Shown here: positions 51,621 through 60,476 of the stretch, one piece after another
Layout: every line of letters starts with the position of its first letter
Position numbering within the stretch: the first letter of the stretch is position 1
DNA from: JBGTSJ01 sp041940305
GTDB lineage: Bacteria > Planctomycetota > Planctomycetia > Planctomycetales > Planctomycetaceae
Reading direction: 5' to 3'
Assembly: GCA_041940305.1 (NCBI GenBank)
Contig: JBGTSJ010000008.1
Location: 1 to 64,000, forward strand
Length of the DNA: 64,000 nucleotides
Position numbers and translations under genes: made by a program
Notes under the pieces: model-generated
The model's input: only the letters and a program-made list of their open reading frames with translations
Database searches by the model: none
What the model was told of the DNA's origin: nothing

Positions 51621-53000
51621 ATGGCATGGTGGTCGATCGTGGCGGACAGGCTGGAGACGGCCCGGCTGCGGGCGAAGTATCAGCGGCTGGTGCACGAGCG
51701 GCTGGTGGACCTGACGGAGTCGTCGTCGGGACTGCCGGTGGCGGAGGACCCTGGCCGCTGGGCGCTACTGGGAGGAGACGGCGGGCGATTGGACGAGCCA
51801 CGGCGGCGGGACGCGCGGTCGGAAGCGAGGCGACTGGTGGCCCAGAACCCGCACGCGCGGAATATCCTGAGGCTGCTGGAGTCCTATGTCACGGGGCCGG
51901 GACTGAGCGTGACGCATCAGCGCCGCAGACCTGCCGCAGAACGAGGTGGCGATGATGGACTGCCGGCTGCGGCGGATCGGCTGTGGCGGGAGTTCGTGAC
52001 GGCCAACGACCTGCACTATTCGTATCGCGAGCATGCCCGGCGGGCGTGGCGCGACGGCGAGTGCTTTGTGCGGAAGTTCACGGGCGTCGCCTGGCCGCCG
52101 CAACTGCGGTTCATCGACCCGGAAGCGATCGGTGCGTCTGCCGAAGCCCCGGACACACAGGGGATCGTCACCGATTCGCGCGATGTCGAGACGGCGCGCG
52201 CGTATCTGCGTGTCGAGCCAACTTCGTCACGATTGCTGGAGCGCATCCCGGCAGCGGATGTGCTGCACACTCGGGTGGGTGTGGACTCCAACCAGAAGCG
52301 GGGGGTGACCATCTTCCTTCCGGTGCAGCACATGCTGGAGTGCTTCCACAAATGGGTGGAGACCGAGCTGCTGGCCCGGAAGCTGCAGTCGTCGATCGTG
52401 CTGTGGCGGAAGGTGCAGGGGTCTCCCCAGCAGGCGGCGGCCGTCGCCGACGGCGTGGCCTCAGGTGTGACGACGGAACCGGGATTCGGCGGGGTGCGGC
52501 GGGAGACGCTCCGTCCGGGGACCATCCTGACGACCAACCACGGCACCGAGATCCAGTACCTGCAGCCGAACACGAACTTCGGCGACGCGGTGCCGCTGGG
52601 CCGGGTGCTGCTGCTGTGCACTGCGGCGGGCGCCGGACTGCCGGAATTCATGCTCACCTCGGATGCGTCGAACTCGAACTACGCCTCGACGATGGTCGCG
52701 GAGGGACCGGCGGTCAAGTTGTTCCAGAGTGAACAGCAGTTCTTCGCCGGGGAGTTCACGCGGCTGTGGCGGTGGGTGATGGCGGATGCGGTCGCGCTGC
52801 GGCTGCTGCCGGCGGACTTCTTCGACCAAATCGAGCCGGCGTGGTCGTTTCCGCAGCTCGTCAGCCGCGACCGTCCGCGCGAGCGGATGGCGGACGTGCG
52901 GCTGGTGGAGTCGCGGGTTCTCAGCCGGGCGGAGGTGGCGCGGAGAGACGGCGTTGATCCGGCGACGATGCGAGACGAACTCCGGCACGAGGGGGACTGA
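51621..53000 (+). CDS. Phage portal protein (lambda-type), isolated
   Basis: A 459-residue protein with the features of the lambda-family portal that forms the DNA entry vertex of tailed phage heads. These are ARRLVAQNPHARNILRLLESYVTGPG (ends of one motif), HYSYREHARRAWRDGECFVR, PQLRFIDPEAIG, HTRVGVDSNQKRGV with FLPVQHMLECFHKW, and TSDASNSNYASTMVAEGPAV near the C-terminus. The ATG at 51621 follows GGGAGGGAC and gives a normal N-terminus (MAWWSIVADRLETARLRAKY). The frame is open upstream to 51309. No terminase, capsid or integrase gene adjoins it, so it is a prophage remnant or a gene kept for other use. Confidence 0.88.
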   Translation: MAWWSIVADRLETARLRAKYQRLVHERLVDLTESSSGLPVAEDPGRWALLGGDGGRLDEPRRRDARSEARRLVAQNPHARNILRLLESYVTGPGLSVTHQRRRPAAERGGDDGLPAAADRLWREFVTANDLHYSYREHARRAWRDGECFVRKFTGVAWPPQLRFIDPEAIGASAEAPDTQGIVTDSRDVETARAYLRVEPTSSRLLERIPAADVLHTRVGVDSNQKRGVTIFLPVQHMLECFHKWVETELLARKLQSSIVLWRKVQGSPQQAAAVADGVASGVTTEPGFGGVRRETLRPGTILTTNHGTEIQYLQPNTNFGDAVPLGRVLLLCTAAGAGLPEFMLTSDASNSNYASTMVAEGPAVKLFQSEQQFFAGEFTRLWRWVMADAVALRLLPADFFDQIEPAWSFPQLVSRDRPRERMADVRLVESRVLSRAEVARRDGVDPATMRDELRHEGD

Positions 53001-53091
53001 TGTTCCCGTCGCACTGACTTTCGATCCTGGACCGGCTGCGATATGAAATGCCTCTTTCCAGAATCAGTGAGGCACCTTCAAGGAGCGCGGC

Positions 53092-54084
53092 ATGCGGCGG
53101 CCCAGGGTGGTGGTGACGGATTTCATCGGCGGATCACTGGAGGAAGAGCTGGAGATCCTCGGCGATCTCGCCGACGTGGAGGCCCTCGCTGCCGAGAGCG
53201 AAGAGGACCTGATCGGACGCGTCGAGGACGCTGATGCGATCATGGTGTATCACTGCATCAGCATCACGGCCCGGACGATCGAGACGCTGAAGCATTGCCG
53301 GCTGATCGTGCGGTGCGGCGTGGGGTACGACAACGTGGACGGCCCCGCGGCCCGCAGCCGCGGCATTCCGCTGGCAAACGTTCCGGATTACGGGACGGAG
53401 GAAGTGGCCGATTCGGCCATCGGCATGACGCTCTCGCTGATGCGCGGGATCAATTTTTTCAACCGCCGGCTGCAGGCCAAGGAGGGCGAATGGAGTTACG
53501 TGCCGCTGCGGCCGCTGCACCGGCTGCGGGGTCGCGTGTTCGGCATCATCGGGCTGGGGCGTATCGGGACGGCGGCAGCGGTGCGGGCAAAGGCCCTCGG
53601 CATGGACGTTCTGTTCTATGACCCGTTCGTCCCGGACGGCCGCGACAAGTCGCTGGGCGTCCGCCGTGCCGAATCCCTCGATGAGCTGCTGCAGGCGTCG
53701 CACGTCGTCAGTGCGCACTGTCCGCTGACGCCCGAGACGCGGCACATCATCAACGCCGAGACCGTCAAGCGGATGCGGCGCGGCGCATTCCTGGTCAACA
53801 CGGCGCGCGGTGGAGTCGTTGACACGTCGTGCATCGCCGATGCCGTCGCCGCTGGACAGTTGGGAGGCGCGGGGATCGACGTGCTGGAGACCGAGCCACC
53901 GGCGGACGACCATCCGCTCGTTCAGGCTTGGCGCGATCCAGAGCATCCCGCGCACGAGCGGGTGATCCTCAACCCGCACGCAGCCTTCTACTGCGAAGAA
54001 GGGCTGAATGAGATGCGCGTCAAGGGAAGTCAGAACTGCCGGCGTGCCCTGCTCGGGGAGCCGATCCGCAATGTCGTGAACTGA
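53092..54084 (+). CDS. D-isomer-specific 2-hydroxyacid dehydrogenase, CtBP-like
   Basis: A 330-residue NAD-dependent dehydrogenase. The nucleotide-binding loop is VFGIIGLGRIGTAAAVRAKA. The catalytic arginine is in NTARGGVVDT, the glutamate in DVLETEPPADDHPL and the histidine in ILNPHAAFYCEEG. The N-terminal substrate domain contains RCGVGYDNVDGPAARSRGIP and VPDYGTEEVADSAIGM. The phrasing matches the C-terminal-binding-protein subgroup. The substrate is unknown; phosphoglycerate, glyoxylate or hydroxypyruvate are candidates. AAGGAG lies upstream of ATG 53092. Confidence 0.92.
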   Translation: MRRPRVVVTDFIGGSLEEELEILGDLADVEALAAESEEDLIGRVEDADAIMVYHCISITARTIETLKHCRLIVRCGVGYDNVDGPAARSRGIPLANVPDYGTEEVADSAIGMTLSLMRGINFFNRRLQAKEGEWSYVPLRPLHRLRGRVFGIIGLGRIGTAAAVRAKALGMDVLFYDPFVPDGRDKSLGVRRAESLDELLQASHVVSAHCPLTPETRHIINAETVKRMRRGAFLVNTARGGVVDTSCIADAVAAGQLGGAGIDVLETEPPADDHPLVQAWRDPEHPAHERVILNPHAAFYCEEGLNEMRVKGSQNCRRALLGEPIRNVVN

Positions 54085-54116
54085 GGCCGCCCGCAGGAGA
54101 CGGCCGGCCCTCTGCT

Positions 54117-54746
54117 TCAGGCATCGCGGTTTTCCAGGTCGGCCAGAAAGTCCTGCGGTGAATCGAGATTTGCGGCGTCCTCGATTCGGTCGGCCGGGGT
54201 GAACGGGTCGATCCGCACGTTCTCGGGCGAGAGCGCGGCGCGGCGCATGTGATAGCGGCGATACGCGGCGCGATACGCCTGGGCTTTGCCGAAGCCGTGA
54301 ATGGTCACTGCGACGGCGCCGATCATCACGCACAGTCCGATGAGCCCGGCGCCGCCGAACCCTGATGATGCCGACATCGCCGTCATCACGATGCCGACGA
54401 CCCCCATCAGCACTCCGCCGATGACGGCCCCGGTTTCGCTGGGCACGTGCCGGTGGCCGTGCTTGTCTTTGACCATATGTCGCTGCCGCTCGGACTCCCA
54501 TTGGCGATCGAGCGCGGCGAGTTCATTCTGATACGTCAGGTACTTGACCTGTTCCGTGAGCGCCTCGGTCTTGCGCGAGACGTGCTCCAGCGCCTCGGTG
54601 TAGGATGCCGTGGCGTCGCGGCGGACGGCGAGCTGCGTGCGGCAATGATTGCACGTCACGAAGTTGGCGCTCGTCGGCACCTGGAGCGGGGCGCCGCAGC
54701 TATTGCACCGCAGCTCTTCCAGTGATGTGGCCGAGTCGCCCGTCAT
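54117..54746 (-). CDS. Zinc-ribbon protein with coiled coil and membrane segments
   Basis: A 209-residue protein from ATG 54746. Residues 11-45 form a zinc ribbon (RCNSCGAPLQVP ... VTCNHCRTQLAV), 50-90 a charged coiled-coil helix, and 110-165 two hydrophobic segments (GAVIGGVLMGVVGIVMTAM, LIGLCVMIGAVAVTIHGFG). A basic C-terminal tail contains AYRAAYRRYHMRRA. It probably sits in the membrane with the ribbon in the cytoplasm. Longer starts to 54788 are possible. It converges with the dehydrogenase gene. No specific family is recognised. Confidence 0.75.
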   Translation of the reverse strand: MTGDSATSLEELRCNSCGAPLQVPTSANFVTCNHCRTQLAVRRDATASYTEALEHVSRKTEALTEQVKYLTYQNELAALDRQWESERQRHMVKDKHGHRHVPSETGAVIGGVLMGVVGIVMTAMSASSGFGGAGLIGLCVMIGAVAVTIHGFGKAQAYRAAYRRYHMRRAALSPENVRIDPFTPADRIEDAANLDSPQDFLADLENRDA

Positions 54747-54982
54747 AAACCGCTGTCCTGCTGCGTGCATCTCACCGAGCCAACGCAAGAATCACCGTGG
54801 CGGATCACGCGATCATGGTGAAAAGCCGACAAACTCCGCATTCCCGCGGGTGTTGCGCTGCGCGGATTGCAATAGGATGACGTGAAGGGACGGCCCACGG
54901 CCAGTTTCGCATCGCAGATTCGTGACGTGTCACCCTACCGGAATTGACTCCTCGTGAATACGGACTTTGAGCGACGAAGACC

Positions 54983-55888
54983 ATGAGAACAGCGATCACC
55001 GGCGCCACGGGCTTCATTGGGCGTTATCTCGTGCGCGAGTTTGCGGGGAGCGGGCACGAGGTCCGCGCGACGGCGCGGGCGGACAGCGATCGGTCCGGGT
55101 TCGATGATCTGCCGGCACTGGAATGGCACCACTGGCAACTGGGGGACGCGGCGGCGTCCCGCCGTTTGCTGGAGGGGTGCGACGCGGTGGTCCACTCGGC
55201 CCTGCATCATCCGGGAGGGGGTTTCCAGGGTGGAGAGGGGGACATCGGCGAGTTCATTGAACGTAACATTGCCGGCTCGCTGCAGTTGATCCGCATCGCG
55301 ATCGCAGGCGGAGTGGGCCGCTTCGTCTTTATCTCGACGTGCGCCGTGCATGACCGGATTCTGGACGACCGGCCGCTGGACGAGACGCATCCGCTGTGGC
55401 CGATGAGCCACTACGGCGCCCATAAGGCCGCAATCGAGAAGTTCGTGCACAGCTACGGGCTGGGGCAGAAGTATCCCATTTGTGCGCTGCGGCCGACCGG
55501 CGTGTACGGCGTGGCCGAACCGGTCAGCAACAGCAAATGGTATGACCTGGTCCGCGACGTCGCCCAGGGGCGTGCCGTCACCTGCGAACGGGGCGGCAAG
55601 GAGGTGCACGCGGCCGACGTCGCGAAGGCCGCGCGGCTCCTCGCTGAGACCGACGCCCCGATTGCCGGCGAGGCTTACAACTGTTACGACCAGTACGTCT
55701 CGCAGTGGAACGTGGCTCATCTGGCGAAGCAGATCACCGGGAGCGCCTCGGACATCAGCGGACGTCAGACCTCGCCGAAGAATCAGATCGTCACCGACAA
55801 ACTGCGCGGACTGGGTATGGCGTTCGGCGGTGATGACCTGCTGGAGCAGACCGTCCGGCAGCTGGTGGAGTCGATTCAGCGCCGTTGA
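54983..55888 (+). CDS. NAD-dependent epimerase/dehydratase (extended SDR)
   Basis: A 301-residue extended short-chain dehydrogenase with the N-terminal cofactor loop MRTAITGATGFIGRYLVREF, an acidic residue set downstream, STCAVHD at the catalytic serine position, and the YxxxK pair in HYGAHKAAIEKFV. RPTGVYGV follows. Such enzymes act on sugar nucleotides or related carbonyl substrates in the cytoplasm; the substrate is not evident. Length is normal and it stands alone between divergent or tandem genes. Confidence 0.9.
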   Translation: MRTAITGATGFIGRYLVREFAGSGHEVRATARADSDRSGFDDLPALEWHHWQLGDAAASRRLLEGCDAVVHSALHHPGGGFQGGEGDIGEFIERNIAGSLQLIRIAIAGGVGRFVFISTCAVHDRILDDRPLDETHPLWPMSHYGAHKAAIEKFVHSYGLGQKYPICALRPTGVYGVAEPVSNSKWYDLVRDVAQGRAVTCERGGKEVHAADVAKAARLLAETDAPIAGEAYNCYDQYVSQWNVAHLAKQITGSASDISGRQTSPKNQIVTDKLRGLGMAFGGDDLLEQTVRQLVESIQRR

Positions 55889-56032
55889 AATCAGCCGGGT
55901 GCGATGCTTCGCCTCTACGGGCCACTACAGTTTGCAATCGGCGACGCAGAATTCGGTCAGCAGCAGATCGAGACTAACGACGCTTCGAATTGGATGAGTT
56001 CGTTCAGGAGTGCCTCAAGGGTGAGTGCGAAT

Positions 56033-56069
56033 CGACGTTCGGCCCTCGCTTGCGCGTCGGGCTAGAGTG
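56033..56069 (+). repeat. Dispersed ~37-bp element, copy 4
   Basis: CGACGTTCGGCCCTCGCTTG, then CGCGTCGGGCTAGAGTG. It lies just upstream of the esterase start. It differs from copy 2 at only a few positions. Confidence 0.8.
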
Positions 56070-56091
56070 GACGGCGCACCGACGAGGACTC

Positions 56092-57093
56092 ATGCACAAT
56101 ACGGGCCAGTTGGCCTGGCCGCTTTCGACCGACGATCGATCAATGCCGAGTCTACGCAGCCTGCTGGTCCGGAAGTTCGTGAGGCTGCGGATCAAGCATC
56201 TGCTGCACTCCGGCGTCCCTGTCGACAAGGTGCGGCGGCGCACGAACTATCTGGCGTCGTACGGCTGGTATCATCACCTGGTGCGGACTGAGCGAGTGCA
56301 GATCGGGTCGATGCCCGCCGCGCTGTTCGCGCCCCGCGGAGGGGACGTGCGGGGGAGCCTGCTGTTTCTGCATGGAGGCGGGTACTGCTTCGGCTCGATC
56401 AAGATGTATCGTGATCTCGCCGCCCGGCTGTCGGCGGCCTGCCGGGCGCGTGTGCTGCTCCCCGAGTACCGGCTGACGCCCGAAAACGCATTCCCGGCGC
56501 CGCTGGAAGACGCTCGCGCCGCCTGGCAATGGTTGCTCGACCATGGCGCGCAGGCCGAGTCACTGGCACTGGGAGGGGACTCCGCCGGCGGGGGATTGGC
56601 GCTCGCACTGGCAATGTCGCTTCGCGATGCCGGCCAGCCGCTGCCGCGCAGCCTGATCTGCCTCTCGCCCTGGACAGACCTCGCCTGCACGGGTGAGACG
56701 CTGCAGACGCACGGCGACCTCGACCCGATGCTCCCTGCGGACGGGATCCGCGAATGTGCGGCCCGCTACACCAGCGGCCGCGATCCGCGCAATCCGCTGC
56801 TCTCGCCGCTCTACGGCAGCATGGAAGGACTGCCGCCGTTATACATCCAGGTCGGCACGCACGAGGTGCTGCTCAGCGACTCGCAGAGGCTGGCCGATGC
56901 GGCCCAAGCCGCGGGAGTTGAGACGACGATCGAAGTCTGGGATTCGATGTGGCACGTTTGGCATCTGTTCGCCTGGTGCGTGCCCGAGGCAAAGCAGGCG
57001 ATTCGGAAGATCGGCGCGTTCGTGCAGCAGCACTGGGAAACCGCGACCGAACCGGCGAACGTGACTGCGGGAGACAACGGCACGGCGACCTGA
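56092..57093 (+). CDS. Alpha/beta hydrolase, HSL-type esterase
   Basis: A 333-residue (316 from the second start) hydrolase of the hormone-sensitive-lipase group. The oxyanion motif is FLHGGGYCFGS, the nucleophile elbow GGDSAGGGLALALA, and the acid and histidine appear in the C-terminal third (HEVLLSDSQRLADAAQAAG, SMWHVWHLFAWCVP). EYRLTPENAFPAPLEDA is also typical. It should cleave small carboxyl esters. ATG 56092 has GAGG close by; ATG 56143 (MPSLRSLLVRKFVRLR) is an equally possible start. No operon partner is evident. Confidence 0.9.
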   Translation: MHNTGQLAWPLSTDDRSMPSLRSLLVRKFVRLRIKHLLHSGVPVDKVRRRTNYLASYGWYHHLVRTERVQIGSMPAALFAPRGGDVRGSLLFLHGGGYCFGSIKMYRDLAARLSAACRARVLLPEYRLTPENAFPAPLEDARAAWQWLLDHGAQAESLALGGDSAGGGLALALAMSLRDAGQPLPRSLICLSPWTDLACTGETLQTHGDLDPMLPADGIRECAARYTSGRDPRNPLLSPLYGSMEGLPPLYIQVGTHEVLLSDSQRLADAAQAAGVETTIEVWDSMWHVWHLFAWCVPEAKQAIRKIGAFVQQHWETATEPANVTAGDNGTAT

Positions 57094-57181
57094 TCGTGGA
57101 TTCGTCCGTTCGAGTAGGGCTCAAGGCGACCCATTGCACGCAGTCCGCTTCCTGCCGGGCGCGGCTCTTGAGCGAGCAATC

Positions 57182-58114
57182 TCAGTAGTCGTACCACAAT
57201 CCGAGGCCGATCAATTGTTCGTGCTGATTGAAGAATGAGAACTGCCGCGACCGGCCGTCGTAGAATTGCAGACCGAATCGGAGGATGCGGTCCGACTGCG
57301 GCCCGCGGAGCTGCCAACCGGCCATTGCGTTGACGGCGCCTCCGAAGTCCGCCTCTTCGCGCAGCTCGCCGTTAACGCCGAAGAACGGCATGCCGTGCCA
57401 GCCGAGCCATTCCACGACCGGCTGCGGCGAGTAGTCGATTCCGAACCGGAAGTGCCACGGTTCGGCCCCGCCGTCGGTCACGAAGGCGTAGTCGGCCTCG
57501 AGGTAGAGCAGGGTGTCCGGAGTCACCCAGTATCCCCCGCCGAACACGACCGAGTCGCGCACGTAATTGACTCGCGGAAAACCGATGTTGCGAATCAGGA
57601 ATTCATCCCCCAGGTGGGCGCTGACGTGCCGGTATTCGATCTTCCCCTGCCACGACCCCTCCCGCCAGGTGAGGGGGATGCCGGCCTGAAAGTCGACCGC
57701 GTCGAGGTCGTAGTTGTGCTCCATATTGAGCCGGGGAAAGGCAGCGCCGTGGAGATCCAGCTGCCAGCCCGAGGGAGGTTGCCCCGGCTGCGATCCGTAT
57801 CGCAGCAGTCCGACGCGCGCCCCGATTGTCAAATCCCACAGCCAGCCGTCATCGGATTCATGCAGCCAGGCGCTGGCCAGCCGCGGCTCGCGCGGCCCCG
57901 CCTGGTAGGAGCGATACAGCACGTCGTCAGGGAGAAGCTGCCAGGTCCACGGGCGAATGGGGGCAGCCAGCGGATCCTGCGTGAAGAGAGGCGGCGTTCC
58001 CCACTCCGCTGGCTGCGCTGGAGTGGGAAAAGACTGCGCCTCAGTCGCGTGCGCCGCGGCGAGGAGCAGCCACGTCACCAGAACGTATGTCGGCGGTCGT
58101 GCGCAGACAGACAT
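57182..58114 (-). CDS. DUF1207 family exported protein
   Basis: A 310-residue protein with a signal peptide (TYVLVTWLLLAAAHATEAQ). The domain opens WTWQLLPDDVLYRSYQAGPR and continues EPRLASAWLHESDDGWLWDL, the hallmark of DUF1207. Alternating strands follow to the C-terminal aromatic end LIGLGLWYDY, like an outer-membrane barrel. The family is frequent in planctomycetes and of unknown function. The start is either ATG 58114 or a GTG four codons earlier; the ATG gives a better signal peptide. Confidence 0.85.
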   Translation of the reverse strand: MSVCARPPTYVLVTWLLLAAAHATEAQSFPTPAQPAEWGTPPLFTQDPLAAPIRPWTWQLLPDDVLYRSYQAGPREPRLASAWLHESDDGWLWDLTIGARVGLLRYGSQPGQPPSGWQLDLHGAAFPRLNMEHNYDLDAVDFQAGIPLTWREGSWQGKIEYRHVSAHLGDEFLIRNIGFPRVNYVRDSVVFGGGYWVTPDTLLYLEADYAFVTDGGAEPWHFRFGIDYSPQPVVEWLGWHGMPFFGVNGELREEADFGGAVNAMAGWQLRGPQSDRILRFGLQFYDGRSRQFSFFNQHEQLIGLGLWYDY

Positions 58115-58302
58115 GGCGGACGTCACGTCCCTGTGACTGATGCGTTGCGGCTCACGCCGCCATCATGGCGGTGGCGTGTTCGATGGCCCGTCCCGCGGCT
58201 CGGGATTCTAAAGTTTCCGGGTATTTTTCCGTAGATCAATATTCGCGGGGACTCGCGCCCCTCCGGCGTATGGCGATCGAGTTCGGGCGATACGGAATGT
58301 TG

Positions 58303-59841
58303 TCAGCCGCCCCAGTAGGTCCGGTCGAGCGTCCGGTAGTTGATCGCCTCGCTCAGGTGAGCAGCGGTGATCCGGGCGGAGCCTTCGAGGTCGGCGATGG
58401 TCCGGCCGACGCGGAGGATCTTGTCGTGCGCGCGGGCGGAGAGCCCCATTTCCTCCATCGCCGACTTCAGCAACGATTCGGCGTCCGCATCGAGCTTGCA
58501 GTGCTTGCGGATCTGTCGCGGCGTCATGCGGCCGTTCGTTGCGGCCGGCTCATCGTCGAATCGCCGCTGCTGCACTTCGCGGGCGGTGGCGACCTGTTCC
58601 CGCATATTCTCGCTCGATGTGCCGGGCTTATCGTCGGACAGCTCGCGGAACGGCACGGCCGGCACTTCGATGTGGATATCGATCCGGTCCAGCAGTGGCC
58701 CGCTGATGCGGCCGAGGTACCGCTCGATCTGGATCGGGTTGCAGTTGCACTGCCGCTTCGGGTCGCCGCGGAATCCGCAGGGGCAGGGATTCATGGCGGC
58801 GACGAGCATCAGGTTCGCCGGAAACGTGACGCTCCCCATCGCCCGCGAGATCGTGACGCAGTTCTCCTCCAGCGGCTGCCGCAACACTTCGAGCGTCCGC
58901 CGATTGAACTCCGACAGTTCGTCGAGGAACAGCACGCCGTGGTGCGCCAGCGAGATCTCACCCGGAGTCGGCGTGCTGCCGCCTCCCACCAGACCGGCCT
59001 CGCTGATCGTGTGATGTGGCGAGCGGAACGGACGGATCAGCACCAGCGGCTGTCCGTCGGGGAGTCGGCCGACCGCACTGTAGATCCGCGTCGTCTCCAG
59101 GCTCTCATCCTGGGACAGCTCCGGCAAGATGGTCCCGAGCCGCTGCGCCAGCAGGGTCTTTCCGGTGCCCGGGCTTCCGATCATCAGGAGGTGATGCCGG
59201 CCGGCCGCTGCGACGGTGACGGCGCGCTTGGCCGATTCCTGCCCTTTCACGTCCGAGTAGTCCACGGGCGCGCGCCCGTACTCGGCGACGGCATCCTGCC
59301 AGCTGAACGACGTCGGCTCGATCGCCAGCTGCCCGGTGTAGAAGCCGACCGCTTCGGCGAGGGAGCCGACCGGGATGATCTCGATGCCTTCGACGACCGA
59401 GGCTTCGCGCGCGTTCGCGACCGGCACAAGCAGGCCTCGCTTGCCGTCGCGCTGGCATTGCAGAGCCATCGAGAGCGCGCCTTTGACGGGGCGGACCGTG
59501 CCGTCGAGTGCGAGTTCACCGACGGCGGCGAATTGGCCGAAGCGTTCCGACTGCAGCTGGCCGCTGGCGACCAGCAGGCCGAGCGCGATCGGAAGATCGA
59601 ACGAGGAGGCGTCCTTGGGGAAGTCGGCCGGCGAGAGGTTGATGACGATGCGGTCGGACGGCCGCACATAGCCGCTGTTGACGAGCGCCCGCTCCGTGCG
59701 ATGCGTGCTCTCTTTGACGGCGGCTTCGGCCAGGCCGACGAGGATTGTTTTCGGCATGGAGGCCGGCGAGATATCGACTTCCACATCCACCTGCCGCGCG
59801 TCGATGCCGTACAGGGCGTAGGTGAGCAGCTTGGCAAGCAT
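58303..59841 (-). CDS. comM: YifB/ComM family Mg-chelatase-like AAA+ ATPase
   Basis: A 512-residue protein. Residues 1-165 are the N-terminal ChlI/Lon-type domain (TYALYGIDARQVDVEVDIS, INLSPADFPKDASSFDLPIA), followed by the AAA+ module with Walker A IGSPGTGKTLLAQRLG, Walker B GVLFLDELSEF, a four-cysteine cluster in NPCPCGFRGDPKRQCNC, and a C-terminal helical domain. ComM is a branch-migration helicase that helps integrate incoming DNA during natural transformation in gamma-proteobacteria, and the family is very widespread. Length is as expected. No competence genes adjoin it. Confidence 0.95.
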   Translation of the reverse strand: MLAKLLTYALYGIDARQVDVEVDISPASMPKTILVGLAEAAVKESTHRTERALVNSGYVRPSDRIVINLSPADFPKDASSFDLPIALGLLVASGQLQSERFGQFAAVGELALDGTVRPVKGALSMALQCQRDGKRGLLVPVANAREASVVEGIEIIPVGSLAEAVGFYTGQLAIEPTSFSWQDAVAEYGRAPVDYSDVKGQESAKRAVTVAAAGRHHLLMIGSPGTGKTLLAQRLGTILPELSQDESLETTRIYSAVGRLPDGQPLVLIRPFRSPHHTISEAGLVGGGSTPTPGEISLAHHGVLFLDELSEFNRRTLEVLRQPLEENCVTISRAMGSVTFPANLMLVAAMNPCPCGFRGDPKRQCNCNPIQIERYLGRISGPLLDRIDIHIEVPAVPFRELSDDKPGTSSENMREQVATAREVQQRRFDDEPAATNGRMTPRQIRKHCKLDADAESLLKSAMEEMGLSARAHDKILRVGRTIADLEGSARITAAHLSEAINYRTLDRTYWGG

Positions 59842-60116
59842 GAGGCACCGTGTCGGCGTCGAGCCCGCGCGGCAGAGAATGAGTCACTCATGCCGGACGT
59901 GAACGTGTGTGCCGTCATTCTGCGGTGCGGCGAGTCCGGCCGCAACTGTGCGTTGTGGGCCGGTCAACAGAGGATGACTCCTAACGCCCGGGCAGGAGCC
60001 GACGTCATTGAGATCAGCCGGCCGGAGTCGGAAGCCGATGACGGAGGGAACCGGTCTTTCCGCATTTCTCCACTGTCCCCTAGAATCTCGCATCCACTTC
60101 GCACCGGGAGAATGGC

Positions 60117-60458
60117 ATGAGTCGCCAGTTCAAATGGATGCTGCTGTTCGCGCTGACGGCTGTCGGAATCATCTGGTTGATCGGCGGGCGCGTCCGCGCC
60201 GCCGACACTGATGCCGCCGCGGAGGATGACCGCGTCGCGGAACTGGAAGCGCGGATTGATTCGCTGGAGCAGGAGGTGGCGGAACTCAAGCAACTGCTGG
60301 AAGGGGTTCAGCCCGGACGGGCGCAGTTGCTGCAGTTTGAGCATCTCACTCCGGTGTCACCGGCGCCACCGAGTCGCCTACGTGATCGCGCACCCAGCGG
60401 GGAGATCAATGGCGTCCCGTACTATGTGATCCCGCTGCAGACCGAAAGGCAGCCGTGA
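60117..60458 (+). CDS. Small membrane-anchored coiled-coil protein
   Basis: A 113-residue protein with a hydrophobic N-terminal helix (WMLLFALTAVGIIWLIGG), then a heptad coiled coil (DDRVAELEARIDSLEQEVAE, LKQLLEG), and a tail with NGVPYYVIPLQ. A GGGAG ribosome site precedes the ATG. It may be a signal anchor with a periplasmic coiled coil. I recognise no family; similar short proteins are common in planctomycetes. Confidence 0.65.
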   Translation: MSRQFKWMLLFALTAVGIIWLIGGRVRAADTDAAAEDDRVAELEARIDSLEQEVAELKQLLEGVQPGRAQLLQFEHLTPVSPAPPSRLRDRAPSGEINGVPYYVIPLQTERQP

Positions 60459-60476
60459 CTCGTCGCGGGTGGGGCC

